Positions 34,896-49,331 of a stretch of 64,000 nt of DNA are shown here, piece after piece; positions within the stretch are counted from its first letter, which is position 1; each line of letters opens with the position of its first letter. The stretch comes from Rhodococcus sp. OK519. Its GTDB lineage: Bacteria > Actinomycetota > Actinomycetes > Mycobacteriales > Mycobacteriaceae. A program made the translations under genes and the position numbers. The notes below the pieces were generated by a model, which saw nothing but the letters and a program-made list of their open reading frames with translations, was not told the origin of the DNA and did no database searches. The DNA is taken from the NCBI RefSeq assembly GCF_003051005.1, contig NZ_QAOW01000001.1, forward strand, positions 806,001 through 870,000, written 5' to 3'.

Positions 34896-34913
34896 CGGGG
34901 TGGGGGGCCGGCG

Positions 34914-35807
34914 CTACAGCCCGGATTGCTCCATCGCCTTGTCGACGGCGTCGCGCACCGACTCGAAGTCGCCGCCCGCGGACAGTGCGGCGTTCTGTGC
35001 GGCCTCGATCCGCTCACGCGCCTGCTCGTACCGCGCGGACCACGCCTCCTTGTCGGCGCGCCAGTAGCCGATGACGTCGTAGCGATCGACCGACCAGCCG
35101 AGGTGGTGCCGAACCCAGCCGCGTATCTCGCGCGACAGCCCCGCCTCGCCCGCGAACCAGACGTACCCGGGTCCGTCCGGCGGGGTCCACTGTCGCGCGG
35201 CGGCGGCCAGGACGCTGGGCCCGACACCGTTGCCGGTGCCGTGTCGCCACGAGTAGGTCACGTCGCCGGCGGTCTCGAAACGCTGTTCGTCGCCGGGGGC
35301 CGTGACCTCCGCGACGACGTGCAGCCGGATGCCCGGCGCCAGGCCTTCGACGATGCGGCCCACCGCGGGCAGTGCCGTCATGTCCGCGATCAGTAGTTGC
35401 CACGCGGTGTCGGACGGCGGTCGGTACCAGCCCGATGCCGCGGTGACCCCCAGCGTCTGCCCAGGGCGGGCCTGCAGCGCCCATCGGACGGCGGCGCCGC
35501 CGTCGTGGACGGCGAAGTCGATGTCCATCTCGTGCGCGATCGGGTCCCAGCGCCGGACGGTGTAACTCCGCATTTCCGGACGCGGCCCGTCGACGGGGTA
35601 GTCGAGGGCGGTCCCGATCCGCTGTGGCGGTGAAGGGGCGTCCTCGCCCTCGGCGGGGAACACGACCAGCAGGCGTTCGTCGGGATCGCCGCTCGAGGTG
35701 AAGCGGGCGAGGTCGCCGCCGGTCAAGGTGATCCGCTGCATGTTCGGGGTCACGCGGTGCACCCGCGAGACGGGCGCGAACAGGTACGGGTTCTCATTCG
35801 AGGGCAC
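34914..35807 (-). CDS. siderophore-interacting FAD reductase (SIP family)
   Basis: 297 residues. RVHRVTPNMQRITLTGGDLARF opens the FAD-binding barrel, RSYTVRRW binds FAD, and the C-terminal part has VWFAGEAGLSREIRGW and YWRADKEAWSA, the SIP C-terminal block. It reduces ferric siderophores in the cytosol using NAD(P)H. GTG 35807 is the best start before the conserved region; a longer frame continues upstream but has no coding character. A tail of about 30 residues after the domain is Ala/Glu-rich. Confidence 0.9.
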   Translation of the reverse strand: MPSNENPYLFAPVSRVHRVTPNMQRITLTGGDLARFTSSGDPDERLLVVFPAEGEDAPSPPQRIGTALDYPVDGPRPEMRSYTVRRWDPIAHEMDIDFAVHDGGAAVRWALQARPGQTLGVTAASGWYRPPSDTAWQLLIADMTALPAVGRIVEGLAPGIRLHVVAEVTAPGDEQRFETAGDVTYSWRHGTGNGVGPSVLAAAARQWTPPDGPGYVWFAGEAGLSREIRGWVRHHLGWSVDRYDVIGYWRADKEAWSARYEQARERIEAAQNAALSAGGDFESVRDAVDKAMEQSGL

Positions 35808-35887
35808 GCCGTCAACCCTGGCACACCGCTTCGCGGGGGAGGTGGAGGATTCCCATCCAGTTACCGGCCAGTTAAGTAGCGATGTGA

Positions 35888-35921
35888 GGGCGGTCGCTGT
35901 TGCCGGTGCAGGCGACCGCCC
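35888..35921. repeat. inverted repeat in the SIP-nrdH gap
   Basis: GGGCGGTCGC (35888-35897) and GCGACCGCCC (35912-35921), perfect 10-bp arms. The 555-nt gap 35808-36362 contains this hairpin, the NrdR boxes at 36198-36244 and nrdH promoter sequence. I see no gene in it on either strand. Confidence 0.5.
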
Positions 35922-36197
35922 GGCCGGTCGGACGGGCCACGTCCCTCTTTCCGAAAGCGCCCCGGGGGGTGCGTCGGGATGCGTGTTCCGGCGCGCCGGA
36001 TGTGGCGGACTGCACTGTCGGATGTGTGCGACACGTAGGCGTCCGACCACTCCTCGGCGTGTCGTGGGCGTGTCGCGGAGACGGCCTGCGACAAGCGGTC
36101 CAGGGGTGATCGAACTCACCAGGGGAAATGTGACCTGTGACACGCCGATGGCGGTCGTTGCAGGAGGGGGCGACCTGCGAATATCAACCGTGTCACT

Positions 36198-36244
36198 CAC
36201 AAGATCTCGGGTTGTACTTTTCTGTCGGCCACAAGGTGTAGTGT
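36198..36244 (+). promoter_or_regulatory. tandem NrdR boxes of the nrdHIEF operon
   Basis: CACAAGATCTCGGGTTGT (36198-36215) and CCACAAGGTGTAGTGT (36229-36244). The second fits the NrdR consensus (ACACAAGATATAGTGT-like) well, the first moderately. The CACAAG cores start at 36198 and 36230, 32 bp or three helical turns apart, which is the known spacing for NrdR pairs. NrdR with dATP represses ribonucleotide reductase genes. A -35-like TTGTAC lies between the boxes. Confidence 0.75.
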
Positions 36245-36362
36245 CTAACCAGCCGAGGGGCACAACGGGAACGAACCGCATCCCGGGTCGGAAAACGCGC
36301 ATTTTCCTCGGCATGCAGAGCACGAATCCGTAGCTCGTCAGGCCGTGGAAAGAGGGACCGTC

Positions 36363-36596
36363 ATGAGCATCACCGTCTACACAAAGCCCGCCTGCGTTCA
36401 GTGCAATGCCACCTACCGTGCCCTCGACAAGGCCGGCCTCGAATACGACATCGTCGACATCTCCGAGGACCCCGAGGCCCGCGACTACGTGATGGCCCTC
36501 GGATACCTCCAGGCCCCCGTCGTGGTGGCCGGTGACGACCACTGGTCGGGCTTCCGTCCGGACCGCATCAAGACCCTCACCGCAAACGCTGCCTGA
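36363..36596 (+). CDS. nrdH: glutaredoxin-like NrdH redoxin
   Basis: 77 residues. Active site CVQC (Cys11-Cys14) in VYTKPACVQCNAT, then the NrdH-typical WSGFRPDRIK near the C-terminus. It supplies electrons to NrdE, taking them from thioredoxin reductase. ATG 36363 follows AAAGAGGGA. Confidence 0.96.
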   Translation: MSITVYTKPACVQCNATYRALDKAGLEYDIVDISEDPEARDYVMALGYLQAPVVVAGDDHWSGFRPDRIKTLTANAA

Positions 36597-37070
36597 GACG
36601 GCACGCGGCAGCGCCGCGGGGGATGATCCACTCGAGTGAAATGGGTGAGCGCCGATGGCATCGCTGGTGTATTTTTCCAGCGCGTCGGAGAACACACACC
36701 GATTCGTCGAACGACTCGGTATCCCCGCAACGCGCATTCCCCTACATGACCGCGAAGGCACGTTCGAGGTCGACGAACCGTACGTTCTGATCCTCCCCAC
36801 CTACGGCGGAGGCACGACGTCGTCGGGTCGCGACACGAGTTACGTGCCCAAGCAGGTCATCCGATTCCTCAACAACAAGCACAATCGCGACCTCATCCGA
36901 GGGGTGATTGCTGCCGGTAACACGAACTTCGGCGAGTCGTACTGCTACGCCGGGAACGTGATTTCGCAGAAGTGCCGGGTCCCGTACCTGTACCGCTTCG
37001 AACTAATGGGAACAGCCGAGGACGTCGTCGCAGTGCGCGAGGGCCTCGCACAATTCATGGAGAGTGAACA

Positions 37071-40311
<3,241 letters not shown>

Positions 40312-40329
40312 TCCCGCCACACCTTCCGT

Positions 40330-40380
40330 GGCCGAATGTCACATCGGTTCAGCCCAGCTGAATCGATGTGACATTCGGCC
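40330..40380 (+). terminator. long hairpin after nrdF
   Basis: GGCCGAATGTCACATCG (40330-40346) pairs perfectly with 40364-40380, and TTCAG/CTGAA extend the stem inside, giving about 23 bp with a 5-nt loop. No T run follows. It probably ends the nrd operon or protects its mRNA. Confidence 0.65.
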
Positions 40381-40715
40381 ATCGGCGTTTCAAGCGGCCG
40401 TTGTGCGGGGGATGGCGCCGCGCCTACTGTCGCGCCCGCAACTTATATCGGCAAGTTTTCGGGTGGAACGTGACCGAGATGCCGGAAGAACCCGGCTACA
40501 TCGGCGGCGGCATGCTCCAACGCGCCGATCAGGGTCCGCGAGGGCCGGTGATCACGATCGACGTCCCCGACATCGATGCCGCGCCGGCCAAGATCGAGGC
40601 ACTGGGAGGCGCGACGGTCGCGGCGAAGCAACCGGTGGCGGAGATGGGATTTGCCGCCTACTTCCGCGACAGCGAGGGCAACGTCATGGGCCTGTGGGAG
40701 ACCAGACAGGGCTAG
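40368..40715 (+). pseudogene. VOC (glyoxalase-like) protein, N-terminus lost
   Basis: ARNLYRQVFGWNV, GPVITIDVPDIDAAPAKIEALGG and GFAAYFRDSEGNVMGLWETR are a clear VOC domain. A normal protein would have about 20 residues of beta-strand before RNLYRQVFGW; here that part is basic and unrelated (RFKRPLCGGWRRAYCRA). The only upstream start, GTG 40368, lies inside the nrdF hairpin. The gene looks truncated by whatever placed the hairpin there. Confidence 0.6.
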
Positions 40716-40719
40716 TGGC

Positions 40720-41196
40720 TCACTCGCGCGCGAACCACGTGCGGTCGTCGCCGCGCAGGGCTGCGGCGATGCGTCCCCGCGACGACTCGGTGAGGTCCGA
40801 CGGCAGGCCGTCAGGGGAGAACCAGCGCACGTCGAGGTTCTCGTCGTCGGCGACGTGTGCCTCACCTGCGACCGCCCGGGCGAGGAAACACACGTCGAGA
40901 TAGCTGGCGACGTCACCGTTGGGGTACGTGATGGGGCCCGCCGTGTCGACACTGCTCACGCGAACGAGTTCGGCGTCGATTCCCGTCTCCTCACGGATCT
41001 CCCGCAGCGCGGCCGGGCCTGGTTCCTCGCCAGGTTCGAGGATGCCTGACACGACGGCCCACTTCTCGTTGTCGGCGCGTTGCGTCAGCAGGATCCGGCC
41101 GTCGTCGTCGACGACGACGGCGCTGACCCCAGGTAGCCACAGCGGTGAGTGACCCACGTGTTCGCGAAGCGCCGCAACGAATTCCGGTACCGGCAC
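40720..41196 (-). CDS. Nudix hydrolase
   Basis: 158 residues. The Nudix box is GILEPGEEPGPAALREIREETGI, matching GX5EX7REUXEEXGU. WLPGVSAVVVDDDGRILLTQR precedes it. It hydrolyses a nucleoside diphosphate linked to another group; the substrate is not evident. It is convergent with the VOC remnant and 9 nt after the siderophore-binding gene's stop. Confidence 0.92.
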   Translation of the reverse strand: MPVPEFVAALREHVGHSPLWLPGVSAVVVDDDGRILLTQRADNEKWAVVSGILEPGEEPGPAALREIREETGIDAELVRVSSVDTAGPITYPNGDVASYLDVCFLARAVAGEAHVADDENLDVRWFSPDGLPSDLTESSRGRIAAALRGDDRTWFARE

Positions 41197-41205
41197 GGTG
41201 AACTC

Positions 41206-42213
41206 CTAGGCGTAGCCGTTGAGGCTGGGCTGCAGATCGGTGAGGATGGCACGTGCGGCGACGATGCCGTTGCCGCCGTTCCAGATCTCGTCGTCGACGG
41301 CGAAGACACGCTTGTCGGGGACGGCGCCGAGTGCGTACCAGTCGTCGGTGTCCATCACCGACGTGCCGTGTTCGAGACCGGCGGGGCCGTCGAAGCTGAC
41401 ATAGATCACGTCGCCTTCGGCCGCGCCCAGATCCTCGATGTCCTTCGACGCCACCTCGAGTCGCTGATAGGGCGGACGCTGGACACCGGCGTCGGCGAGG
41501 ACCTGGCCGGAGAAACTCCCCGGACCCTCGACGGCGAGCGAATCGGACCGGAATCGGACCACGGACGCCTGTGTCTGTCGCGCGTCGAGTTCGGCGCCGA
41601 CCCTCGAGGCGTCGGCGGTGTAGGAATCGAGTGCCTGTCGGGCCGCTCCGGTACGCCCCAAAGCGGTTCCGGTCGCGAGGAATCGGGCCTTCCAGAAGAC
41701 GGGGTCGTCGCCGACGAACTCCGTCGGCGCCACCGCTCGCAGTCGATCGGCCAGTGCCGGGTCGGCAGGCGCGCCGCCGAGAATCAGGTCGGGTGCGGAC
41801 CTCACGACGGTGTCGATGTCCGGAGTGCCCTCGGAGCCGATGGCGGGTAGCCCGGCGACGGCGGGACCCAGATACGACGGCTGCCGGTCGGTGCCCTCGG
41901 GCGTCGTCGCGCCCACGACGCGACCCCACAGGCCCAGTGCGCACACGGCGTCCAAAGTAGCGCTGTCGAGTACGACGATGCGCTGCGGATCGGGGGCGCC
42001 CGGGTCGGCGGGGGTGGGTTCGGCGCACGCCGCGCCGGTGTCGCGTTCGACGCTCACGACACCGGCGCCGGCGATCTTCGTCGTGGTCCGCACGATGGTG
42101 CTCTCGTCGTCGTTCGTCGAGGTGCCGCAGCCGACGAGCCCTGCGAGCGTCACGGTCGCGAGCGCGGCGACTGCGATGCGGCGGAAGGGGCTTGCGAGCT
42201 GAGAACTGGACAA
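41206..42213 (-). CDS. iron-siderophore-type binding lipoprotein (copy 1)
   Basis: 335 residues with lipobox LAGLVGCGTS. PQRIVVLDSATLDAVCALGL and APDLILGGAPADPALADRLRAVAPTEF are the FecB/FhuD two-lobe signatures. No permease or ATPase gene is adjacent, so it would need a partner encoded elsewhere. Half of an IdeR box (GGCTAACCT on its own strand, near 42260-42268) lies about 50 nt upstream, which fits iron control. The second binding protein gene is 49 nt upstream. Confidence 0.87.
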   Translation of the reverse strand: MSSSQLASPFRRIAVAALATVTLAGLVGCGTSTNDDESTIVRTTTKIAGAGVVSVERDTGAACAEPTPADPGAPDPQRIVVLDSATLDAVCALGLWGRVVGATTPEGTDRQPSYLGPAVAGLPAIGSEGTPDIDTVVRSAPDLILGGAPADPALADRLRAVAPTEFVGDDPVFWKARFLATGTALGRTGAARQALDSYTADASRVGAELDARQTQASVVRFRSDSLAVEGPGSFSGQVLADAGVQRPPYQRLEVASKDIEDLGAAEGDVIYVSFDGPAGLEHGTSVMDTDDWYALGAVPDKRVFAVDDEIWNGGNGIVAARAILTDLQPSLNGYA

Positions 42214-42262
42214 TGCGACGACTTCCTGTTCGGCGAGCGCGGCGTGTGCGGGCCGACTCAGG

Positions 42263-43264
42263 TTAGCCGTTGTGCGGGTCGACCCCGAAGGCCTCGGCGA
42301 GGTCGTCGAGGATCTTGTGCGCGCCCTGGATGCTGACCGGCGTCATCCACATCGCGTCGTCGACGTTCACGATGCGTCCCTTCAGCGTTCCCCACAGCGG
42401 GTTCTGCAGGAAGGCCTCCGCGGCCTTCATCGACTTGCCGTCGGGATCCTCGTACGTCGCAACGAAGATGACGTCGGAGTCGGCCTCGTTGATCCGCTCC
42501 GGGCTGATCGAGTTCATGATGCTCCCGGCGTCAGCGGGATCGGGGCCCTGGCTGTCCGGTCGGGCCAGTCCGGCGTCGGCGAGGACGATGCCGCTGAACG
42601 ACGTGGTCCGGTAGAGGCGGGCGGTCGGCTCACCGGCGAAGCGGACGACGGAGACCTTCGGGGTGTTCGCCTTGGCGTTGATCTCGTCGCCGATCGCCTT
42701 GGCGCGTGCCTCGTAGTCGCCGATCTTCTGCTCGGCGAGATCCTCCTTGGCCAGTGCTTTCGCGACCAGGCGGATGTTGTCCTTCCATGTCGGCCCGGTC
42801 GACTGCGAGAACACGGTGGGTGCGAGTGCGGACAGCGCCTCGTAGTTCTTTCCGTCGCGCACTTCGGCGGAGAGGATCAGATCGGGTTCCAACTGGGCGA
42901 TCTTCTCGACGCTCACGGACTGGACCTTGCCGACCGAGACCGCGTCGGCCGCGTACTGATCGCGGGCGTCTCCCAGATAGTCGGGCAGGCCCTGCTCGCG
43001 GTAGTCGACGAAGCCGACGAGTGGCGACTCGAGCAGGAGGACGGCGTCCGCATAGCTGTTGTCGAGCGTGACGATGCGCTGCGGCTGGGCATCGATGTTC
43101 GCCACACCACGGAAGTGCTGGACGGTTCGCGGGAACCCTGCCGACGCGGTGGCCGTTGTATCGGCGGTGCTCTCGGTGGACGAGCAGCCGGTGAGGGCGA
43201 GGCTCACGGCTGCTCCCACCGCAGCCAGGGACGAGAGCGTGCGGCGTCGAGTCTTTGTATGCAC
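42263..43264 (-). CDS. iron-siderophore-type binding lipoprotein (FecB/Rv3044-like, copy 2)
   Basis: 333 residues from GTG 43264 (GGAG site 9 nt upstream), lipobox SLALTGCSS. PQRIVTLDNSYADAVLLLESPLVG and EPDLILSAEVRDGKNYEAL are typical of iron-chelate binding proteins. Its position next to ctaD matches fecB (Rv3044) in M. tuberculosis, which I recall binding carboxymycobactin-type siderophores. An IdeR-like box covers its promoter. An upstream in-frame extension (to 43378) has no signal-peptide logic and was not used. Confidence 0.9.
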   Translation of the reverse strand: MHTKTRRRTLSSLAAVGAAVSLALTGCSSTESTADTTATASAGFPRTVQHFRGVANIDAQPQRIVTLDNSYADAVLLLESPLVGFVDYREQGLPDYLGDARDQYAADAVSVGKVQSVSVEKIAQLEPDLILSAEVRDGKNYEALSALAPTVFSQSTGPTWKDNIRLVAKALAKEDLAEQKIGDYEARAKAIGDEINAKANTPKVSVVRFAGEPTARLYRTTSFSGIVLADAGLARPDSQGPDPADAGSIMNSISPERINEADSDVIFVATYEDPDGKSMKAAEAFLQNPLWGTLKGRIVNVDDAMWMTPVSIQGAHKILDDLAEAFGVDPHNG

Positions 43265-43289
43265 GGGCAGAACTCCAAGGATGGGATGA

Positions 43290-43308
43290 TTAGGCAAGGG
43301 AAACCTTA
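43290..43308 (-). promoter_or_regulatory. IdeR/DtxR-like iron box
   Basis: TTAGGCAAGGGAAACCTTA on the plus strand matches the IdeR consensus at 14 of 19 positions and is palindromic in its outer arms. It lies 26 nt upstream of the binding-lipoprotein start and overlaps the AT-rich stretch (TACTATTAAGG on the minus strand) that looks like its -10. Confidence 0.65.
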
Positions 43309-43611
43309 ATAGTATGGAGGTGGCATCGGTCCCGGCAGTCGCCGGTGCCCGCCGCCCGGCATCGGGGCGCACCGACACGCCGCGGCACGGTGACCGAGTA
43401 GTCCGATCGGGGACTAAAGGCCTGTTCGCGGCCTTATCGGTGGAAGGTCGTAGTGCCCGAGTACGACAGGGAGTAGGACCCGGTCCTCGGGTCCCGAAAG
43501 CACCGTCTACGATTCGATGAGCGCAAGCCAGCGATCGCCTCTTCCGCCAGTCCGGGGTAGGCGCTCAGAGCGCGGCCTGCGGAGCGACCAAGGGCACAAT
43601 CAGGAGGATCA
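43309..43611 (+). promoter_or_regulatory. ctaD upstream region
   Basis: No gene seen in these 303 nt. It holds an inverted repeat AAGGCC/GGCCTT (43417-43422, 43430-43435, spacer 7), a -10-like TACGAT (43508-43513) and a strong AGGAGG ribosome site just before GTG 43612. The repeat may be a regulator site for the oxidase. Confidence 0.45.
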
Positions 43612-45348
43612 GTGACTGCCGTAGCGCCCCAGCCAGTCCCGGCGATAGCAGCGAGGCCGTACCCGCCGCGGCAGGGACCCAAGGGCTCGTTCATTTACAA
43701 GATGGTGACGACCACTGATCCCAAGGTGCTCGGGATCATGTACCTGGTCACCTCTTTCGCGTTCTTCCTGATCGGCGGCCTCATGGCCCTGCTCATGCGA
43801 ACCGAACTGGCGATCCCGGGGATGCAGTTCCTCTCGAACGAGCAGTTCAACCAGCTGTTCACGATGCACGGCACGATCATGCTGCTGCTGTACGCGACCC
43901 CGGTCGTGTTCGGCTTCGCGAACTACATCGTTCCGCTGCAGATCGGTGCTCCCGACGTGGCGTTCCCGCGTCTGAACGCGTTCAGCTACTGGCTGTACCT
44001 GTTCGGCGCGATCATCACCACCGCCGGCTTCATCACCCCCGGTGGCGCTGCCGACTTCGGTTGGACCGCTTACACCCCGCTGACGAGCGCGCTGCACTCG
44101 CCGGGCGTCGGTGCCGACCTCTGGGTCCTGGGCCTCGCGGTCGCGGGTCTCGGCACCATCCTCGGTGGCGTCAACTTCATCACCACCATCGTCTGCCTGC
44201 GTGCACCGGGTATGACCATGTTCCGGATGCCGATCTTCACCTGGAACATCCTGATCACCAGCATCCTCGTGCTGCTGGCCTTCCCGCTGCTCACCGCCGC
44301 CTTCATGGGTCTGTTCGTCGACCGTCACCTCGGTGGCCACATCTTCGACCCGGCTACCGGTGGCGTTCTTCTGTGGCAGCACCTGTTCTGGTTCTTCGGT
44401 CACCCCGAGGTGTACATCATCGCGCTGCCGTTCTTCGGCATCGTCTCGGAGATCTTCCCGGTCTTCTCGCGTAAGCCGATCTTCGGCTACAGCGGCCTGG
44501 TGTACGCCACGATGGCCATCGCCGCCCTGTCGATCGCCGTGTGGGCGCACCACATGTACGCCACGGGCGCGGTTCTGCTGCCGTTCTTCTCCTTCATGAC
44601 GTTCCTCATCGCGGTCCCGACCGGTGTGAAGTTCTTCAACTGGATCGGAACAATGTGGAAGGGCCAATTGACGTTCGAGTCGCCGATGCTCTTCTCGGTC
44701 GGCTTCCTCGTGACCTTCCTCTTCGGTGGCCTGTCGGGCGTTCTGCTCGCGAGCCCGCCGATCGACTTCCACGTCACGGACTCGTACTTCGTCGTCGCGC
44801 ACTTCCACTACGTGCTGTTCGGCACCATCGTGTTCGCCACCTACGCGGGTATCTACTTCTGGTTCCCGAAGATGACCGGCCGCATGATGGACGAGCGCCT
44901 CGGCAAGTGGCACTTCTGGACCACGTTCGTCGGCTTCCACGCCACGTTCCTCGTCCAGCACTGGCTCGGTGCCGAGGGCATGCCGCGTCGCTACGCCGAC
45001 TACCTGCCCACCGACGGCTTCACCACGCTGAACACGATCTCCACGGTCGGCTCGTTCATCCTGGGTGCCTCGACGCTGCCGTTCCTGTGGAACGTCTTCA
45101 AGAGCTACCGCTACGGCGAGGTCGTCAAGGTCGACGACCCGTGGGGCTACGGCAACTCGCTCGAGTGGGCCACCTCCTGCCCGCCGCCGCGTCACAACTT
45201 CACCGAGCTGCCCCGGATCCGTTCGGAGCGACCGGCGTTCGAGCTGCACTACCCGCACATGGTCGACCGACTGCGTGCCGAGGCTCATGTCGGACCGGGC
45301 CACGGCGGCAAGCACGCCACCGCGGTTCTGGAGGACAGTAAGTCCTAG
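43612..45348 (+). CDS. ctaD: cytochrome c oxidase subunit I
   Basis: 578 residues, 12 transmembrane helices. Haem a ligand in [12 protein letters not shown], Cu-B and cross-linked Tyr in [12 protein letters not shown], Cu-B histidines in WAHHMYATG and haem ligands in [11 protein letters not shown]. It is the catalytic core of the aa3 oxidase that joins the bc1-aa3 supercomplex of actinobacteria. GTG start with AGGAGG. A long His-containing tail follows helix 12. Other subunits are not in this window. Confidence 0.98.
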   Translation: MTAVAPQPVPAIAARPYPPRQGPKGSFIYKMVTTTDPKVLGIMYLVTSFAFFLIGGLMALLMRTELAIPGMQFLSNEQFNQLFTMHGTIMLLLYATPVVFGFANYIVPLQIGAPDVAFPRLNAFSYWLYLFGAIITTAGFITPGGAADFGWTAYTPLTSALHSPGVGADLWVLGLAVAGLGTILGGVNFITTIVCLRAPGMTMFRMPIFTWNILITSILVLLAFPLLTAAFMGLFVDRHLGGHIFDPATGGVLLWQHLFWFFGHPEVYIIALPFFGIVSEIFPVFSRKPIFGYSGLVYATMAIAALSIAVWAHHMYATGAVLLPFFSFMTFLIAVPTGVKFFNWIGTMWKGQLTFESPMLFSVGFLVTFLFGGLSGVLLASPPIDFHVTDSYFVVAHFHYVLFGTIVFATYAGIYFWFPKMTGRMMDERLGKWHFWTTFVGFHATFLVQHWLGAEGMPRRYADYLPTDGFTTLNTISTVGSFILGASTLPFLWNVFKSYRYGEVVKVDDPWGYGNSLEWATSCPPPRHNFTELPRIRSERPAFELHYPHMVDRLRAEAHVGPGHGGKHATAVLEDSKS

Positions 45349-45373
45349 CGGACCGTATGGTTCCTGCACTACC

Positions 45374-45409
45374 GGAAGGCCCCGCCCGTATCTCGGGCGG
45401 GGCCTTTCC
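45374..45409 (+). terminator. intrinsic terminator of ctaD
   Basis: AAGGCCCCGCCCG (45376-45388) pairs with CGGGCGGGGCCTT (45394-45406), extended by GG/CC with one bulge, then a short T run (TTT). Confidence 0.85.
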
Positions 45410-45425
45410 GTTGCTCCCGCGCTGA

Positions 45426-47461
<2,036 letters not shown>

Positions 47462-47520
47462 TCTGTCCGACGACACGCAGGTCCGGTCCGGTCGGACCGC
47501 TCGAAGGGCAGTACGCGAAG

Positions 47521-48351
47521 ATGGTCGCTGTGTCGGAACCAGATCCTGATCTCCTCATCGATTTCGAAGACGTCCTGATTCGCCGTGGCGGAGCGACCCT
47601 CGTCGGCCCGGTCTCCTGGAAAGTGGAGCTGGACGAGAAGTGGGTCGTCCTCGGCCCCAACGGCGCGGGCAAGACCTCGCTGCTGCGGATGGCCGCCGCC
47701 GAGATCCACCCGACGTCCGGTGTGGCGCGTCTGTTCGGCGAAACGTTCGGCAAGGTCGACATCACTGAGCTGCGACCGCGGATCGGTCTGTCGTCGTCGT
47801 CGCTCGCTCACCGGGTCCCGGCGGACGAGATCGTCAGCGATCTGGTGGTGTCGGCGGGCTACTCGGTGCTCGGTCGCTGGCGTGAGAACTACGAGGCGAT
47901 GGACACCGAGCGGGCGGTCGAGACTCTCGAGAGCCTCGGCGCGGAGCATCTCGCGAACCGGGTGTACGGCACCCTGTCGGAGGGGGAACGCAAGCGGGTC
48001 CTCATCGCCCGCGCGCTGATGACCGATCCGGAACTGCTGCTACTCGACGAGCCCGCGGCGGGCCTCGATCTCGGTGGCCGCGAGGAACTCGTCGCGCGCC
48101 TCGGAGATCTGGCGGCCGACCCGGATTCGCCCGCGACCGTGTTGATCACGCACCACGTCGAGGAGATCCCGCCGGGCTTCACGCACGCGATGCTGCTGTC
48201 CGAGGGGCGCGTGGTCTCGCAGGGACTGCTCGACGACGTCATCACGGCCGAGAATATCAGCGAGGCCTTCAGCCAGTCGATCACGCTCGATCGCGTCGAC
48301 GGCCGGTACTTCGCCCGCCGGACAAGGCATCCCGGGCTGCACCGCGCCTGA
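47521..48351 (+). CDS. ABC ATPase (Rv3041c-like)
   Basis: 276 residues. Walker A LGPNGAGKTS, signature LSEGERKRV, Walker B LLLLDEPAAGLD and switch His in LITHHVEE. The layout resembles iron or molybdate importers, but no permease is near, so its partner is unknown or it acts without one. GTG 47533 is an alternative start. Confidence 0.92.
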   Translation: MVAVSEPDPDLLIDFEDVLIRRGGATLVGPVSWKVELDEKWVVLGPNGAGKTSLLRMAAAEIHPTSGVARLFGETFGKVDITELRPRIGLSSSSLAHRVPADEIVSDLVVSAGYSVLGRWRENYEAMDTERAVETLESLGAEHLANRVYGTLSEGERKRVLIARALMTDPELLLLDEPAAGLDLGGREELVARLGDLAADPDSPATVLITHHVEEIPPGFTHAMLLSEGRVVSQGLLDDVITAENISEAFSQSITLDRVDGRYFARRTRHPGLHRA

Positions 48352-48444
48352 CATCCGTCGCACGACGATCCGCGACACGCGGAGCCGACGTGCCCAGTGG
48401 GACTCGTGATGAGGCGTCCGTCACTCGGGGCGTAAGTTCCCGGT

Positions 48445-49311
48445 ATGGGAACTTCTCGAGAGTCGGGCGCCTCCACCACAGGTGCCCCGCAGCAGGCCGA
48501 AATGTTCGACGAGGCGCAGACCGAGTCGACGGCTCCCGCGCCCAAGGACGCGTCCACCGTCATGCTCGTGCGTGACGGGGATGACGGCGTCGAGGTGTTC
48601 CTGCTCCGTCGAGTCGCCGGGATGGCGTTCGCCGGCGGGATGACCGTGTTCCCCGGCGGCGGCGTGGATCCGAGTGACGGTGACGCGAACATCCGCTGGG
48701 CGGGCCCGTCGCCGGCCTGGTGGGCCGAGCGCTTCGGCGTCGACGAGTCGCGGGCCAAGGCCCTCGTGTGCGCGGCTGTCCGGGAGACGTTCGAGGAGTG
48801 CGGTGTGCTGCTGGCCGGGCCCACCGAGGCCAGCGTCGTCGCCGACACCGCGGGCTACGCGGAGTCGCGGCGCCAACTCGAGTCACGTGAGTTGTCGTTC
48901 GCGGACTTCCTCGCGCGCGAGAACCTCGTGCTGCGAACAGATCTGCTGCGTCCGTGGGCCAACTGGATCACGCCGGTCCAGGAGGGCCGCCGATACGACA
49001 CCCGTTTCTTCGTCGCCGTCCTGCCCGAGGGGCAGCATGCCGACGGTCAGACGTCCGAGGCCGCCGAGGTCGCGTGGCGTACACCGGCCGCGGCCGTCGA
49101 CGACTGGCGCGAGCGCCGCAGCGTCCTGCTGCCGCCGACGTGGCGTCAGCTGGCGACCCTGGGTCAGTTCGACGGCGTCGACGCCATTCTCGCTGCCGAG
49201 CTGGAGATTTCGCCGATCCTGCCGCAGCTGTCCTTCGTGGACGGCAAGCCGCGCGTGTCCTTCCCGGGCGACGAGGGCTACTACGACACCGGGGCACTGC
49301 CCTGGGGGTGA
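48445..49311 (+). CDS. Nudix hydrolase, NUDT7/19-like
   Basis: 288 residues. FAGGMTVFPGGGVDPSDGD opens the Nudix region, and VCAAVRETFEECGVLLAG carries the RETFEE catalytic block. The long insert between them is typical of the NUDT19/CoA-diphosphatase-like group. With the enoyl-CoA hydratase next door, CoA or acyl-CoA hydrolysis is plausible. The first 35 residues are low-complexity. Confidence 0.9.
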   Translation: MGTSRESGASTTGAPQQAEMFDEAQTESTAPAPKDASTVMLVRDGDDGVEVFLLRRVAGMAFAGGMTVFPGGGVDPSDGDANIRWAGPSPAWWAERFGVDESRAKALVCAAVRETFEECGVLLAGPTEASVVADTAGYAESRRQLESRELSFADFLARENLVLRTDLLRPWANWITPVQEGRRYDTRFFVAVLPEGQHADGQTSEAAEVAWRTPAAAVDDWRERRSVLLPPTWRQLATLGQFDGVDAILAAELEISPILPQLSFVDGKPRVSFPGDEGYYDTGALPWG

Positions 49312-49331
49312 CGCCCAGTAGCCTGAGCCGC

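Noticed and set aside
35808-36333. Open frame across the SIP-nrdH gap
   Set aside because: It continues a shadow of the SIP gene, has no coding bias and runs over the NrdR boxes.
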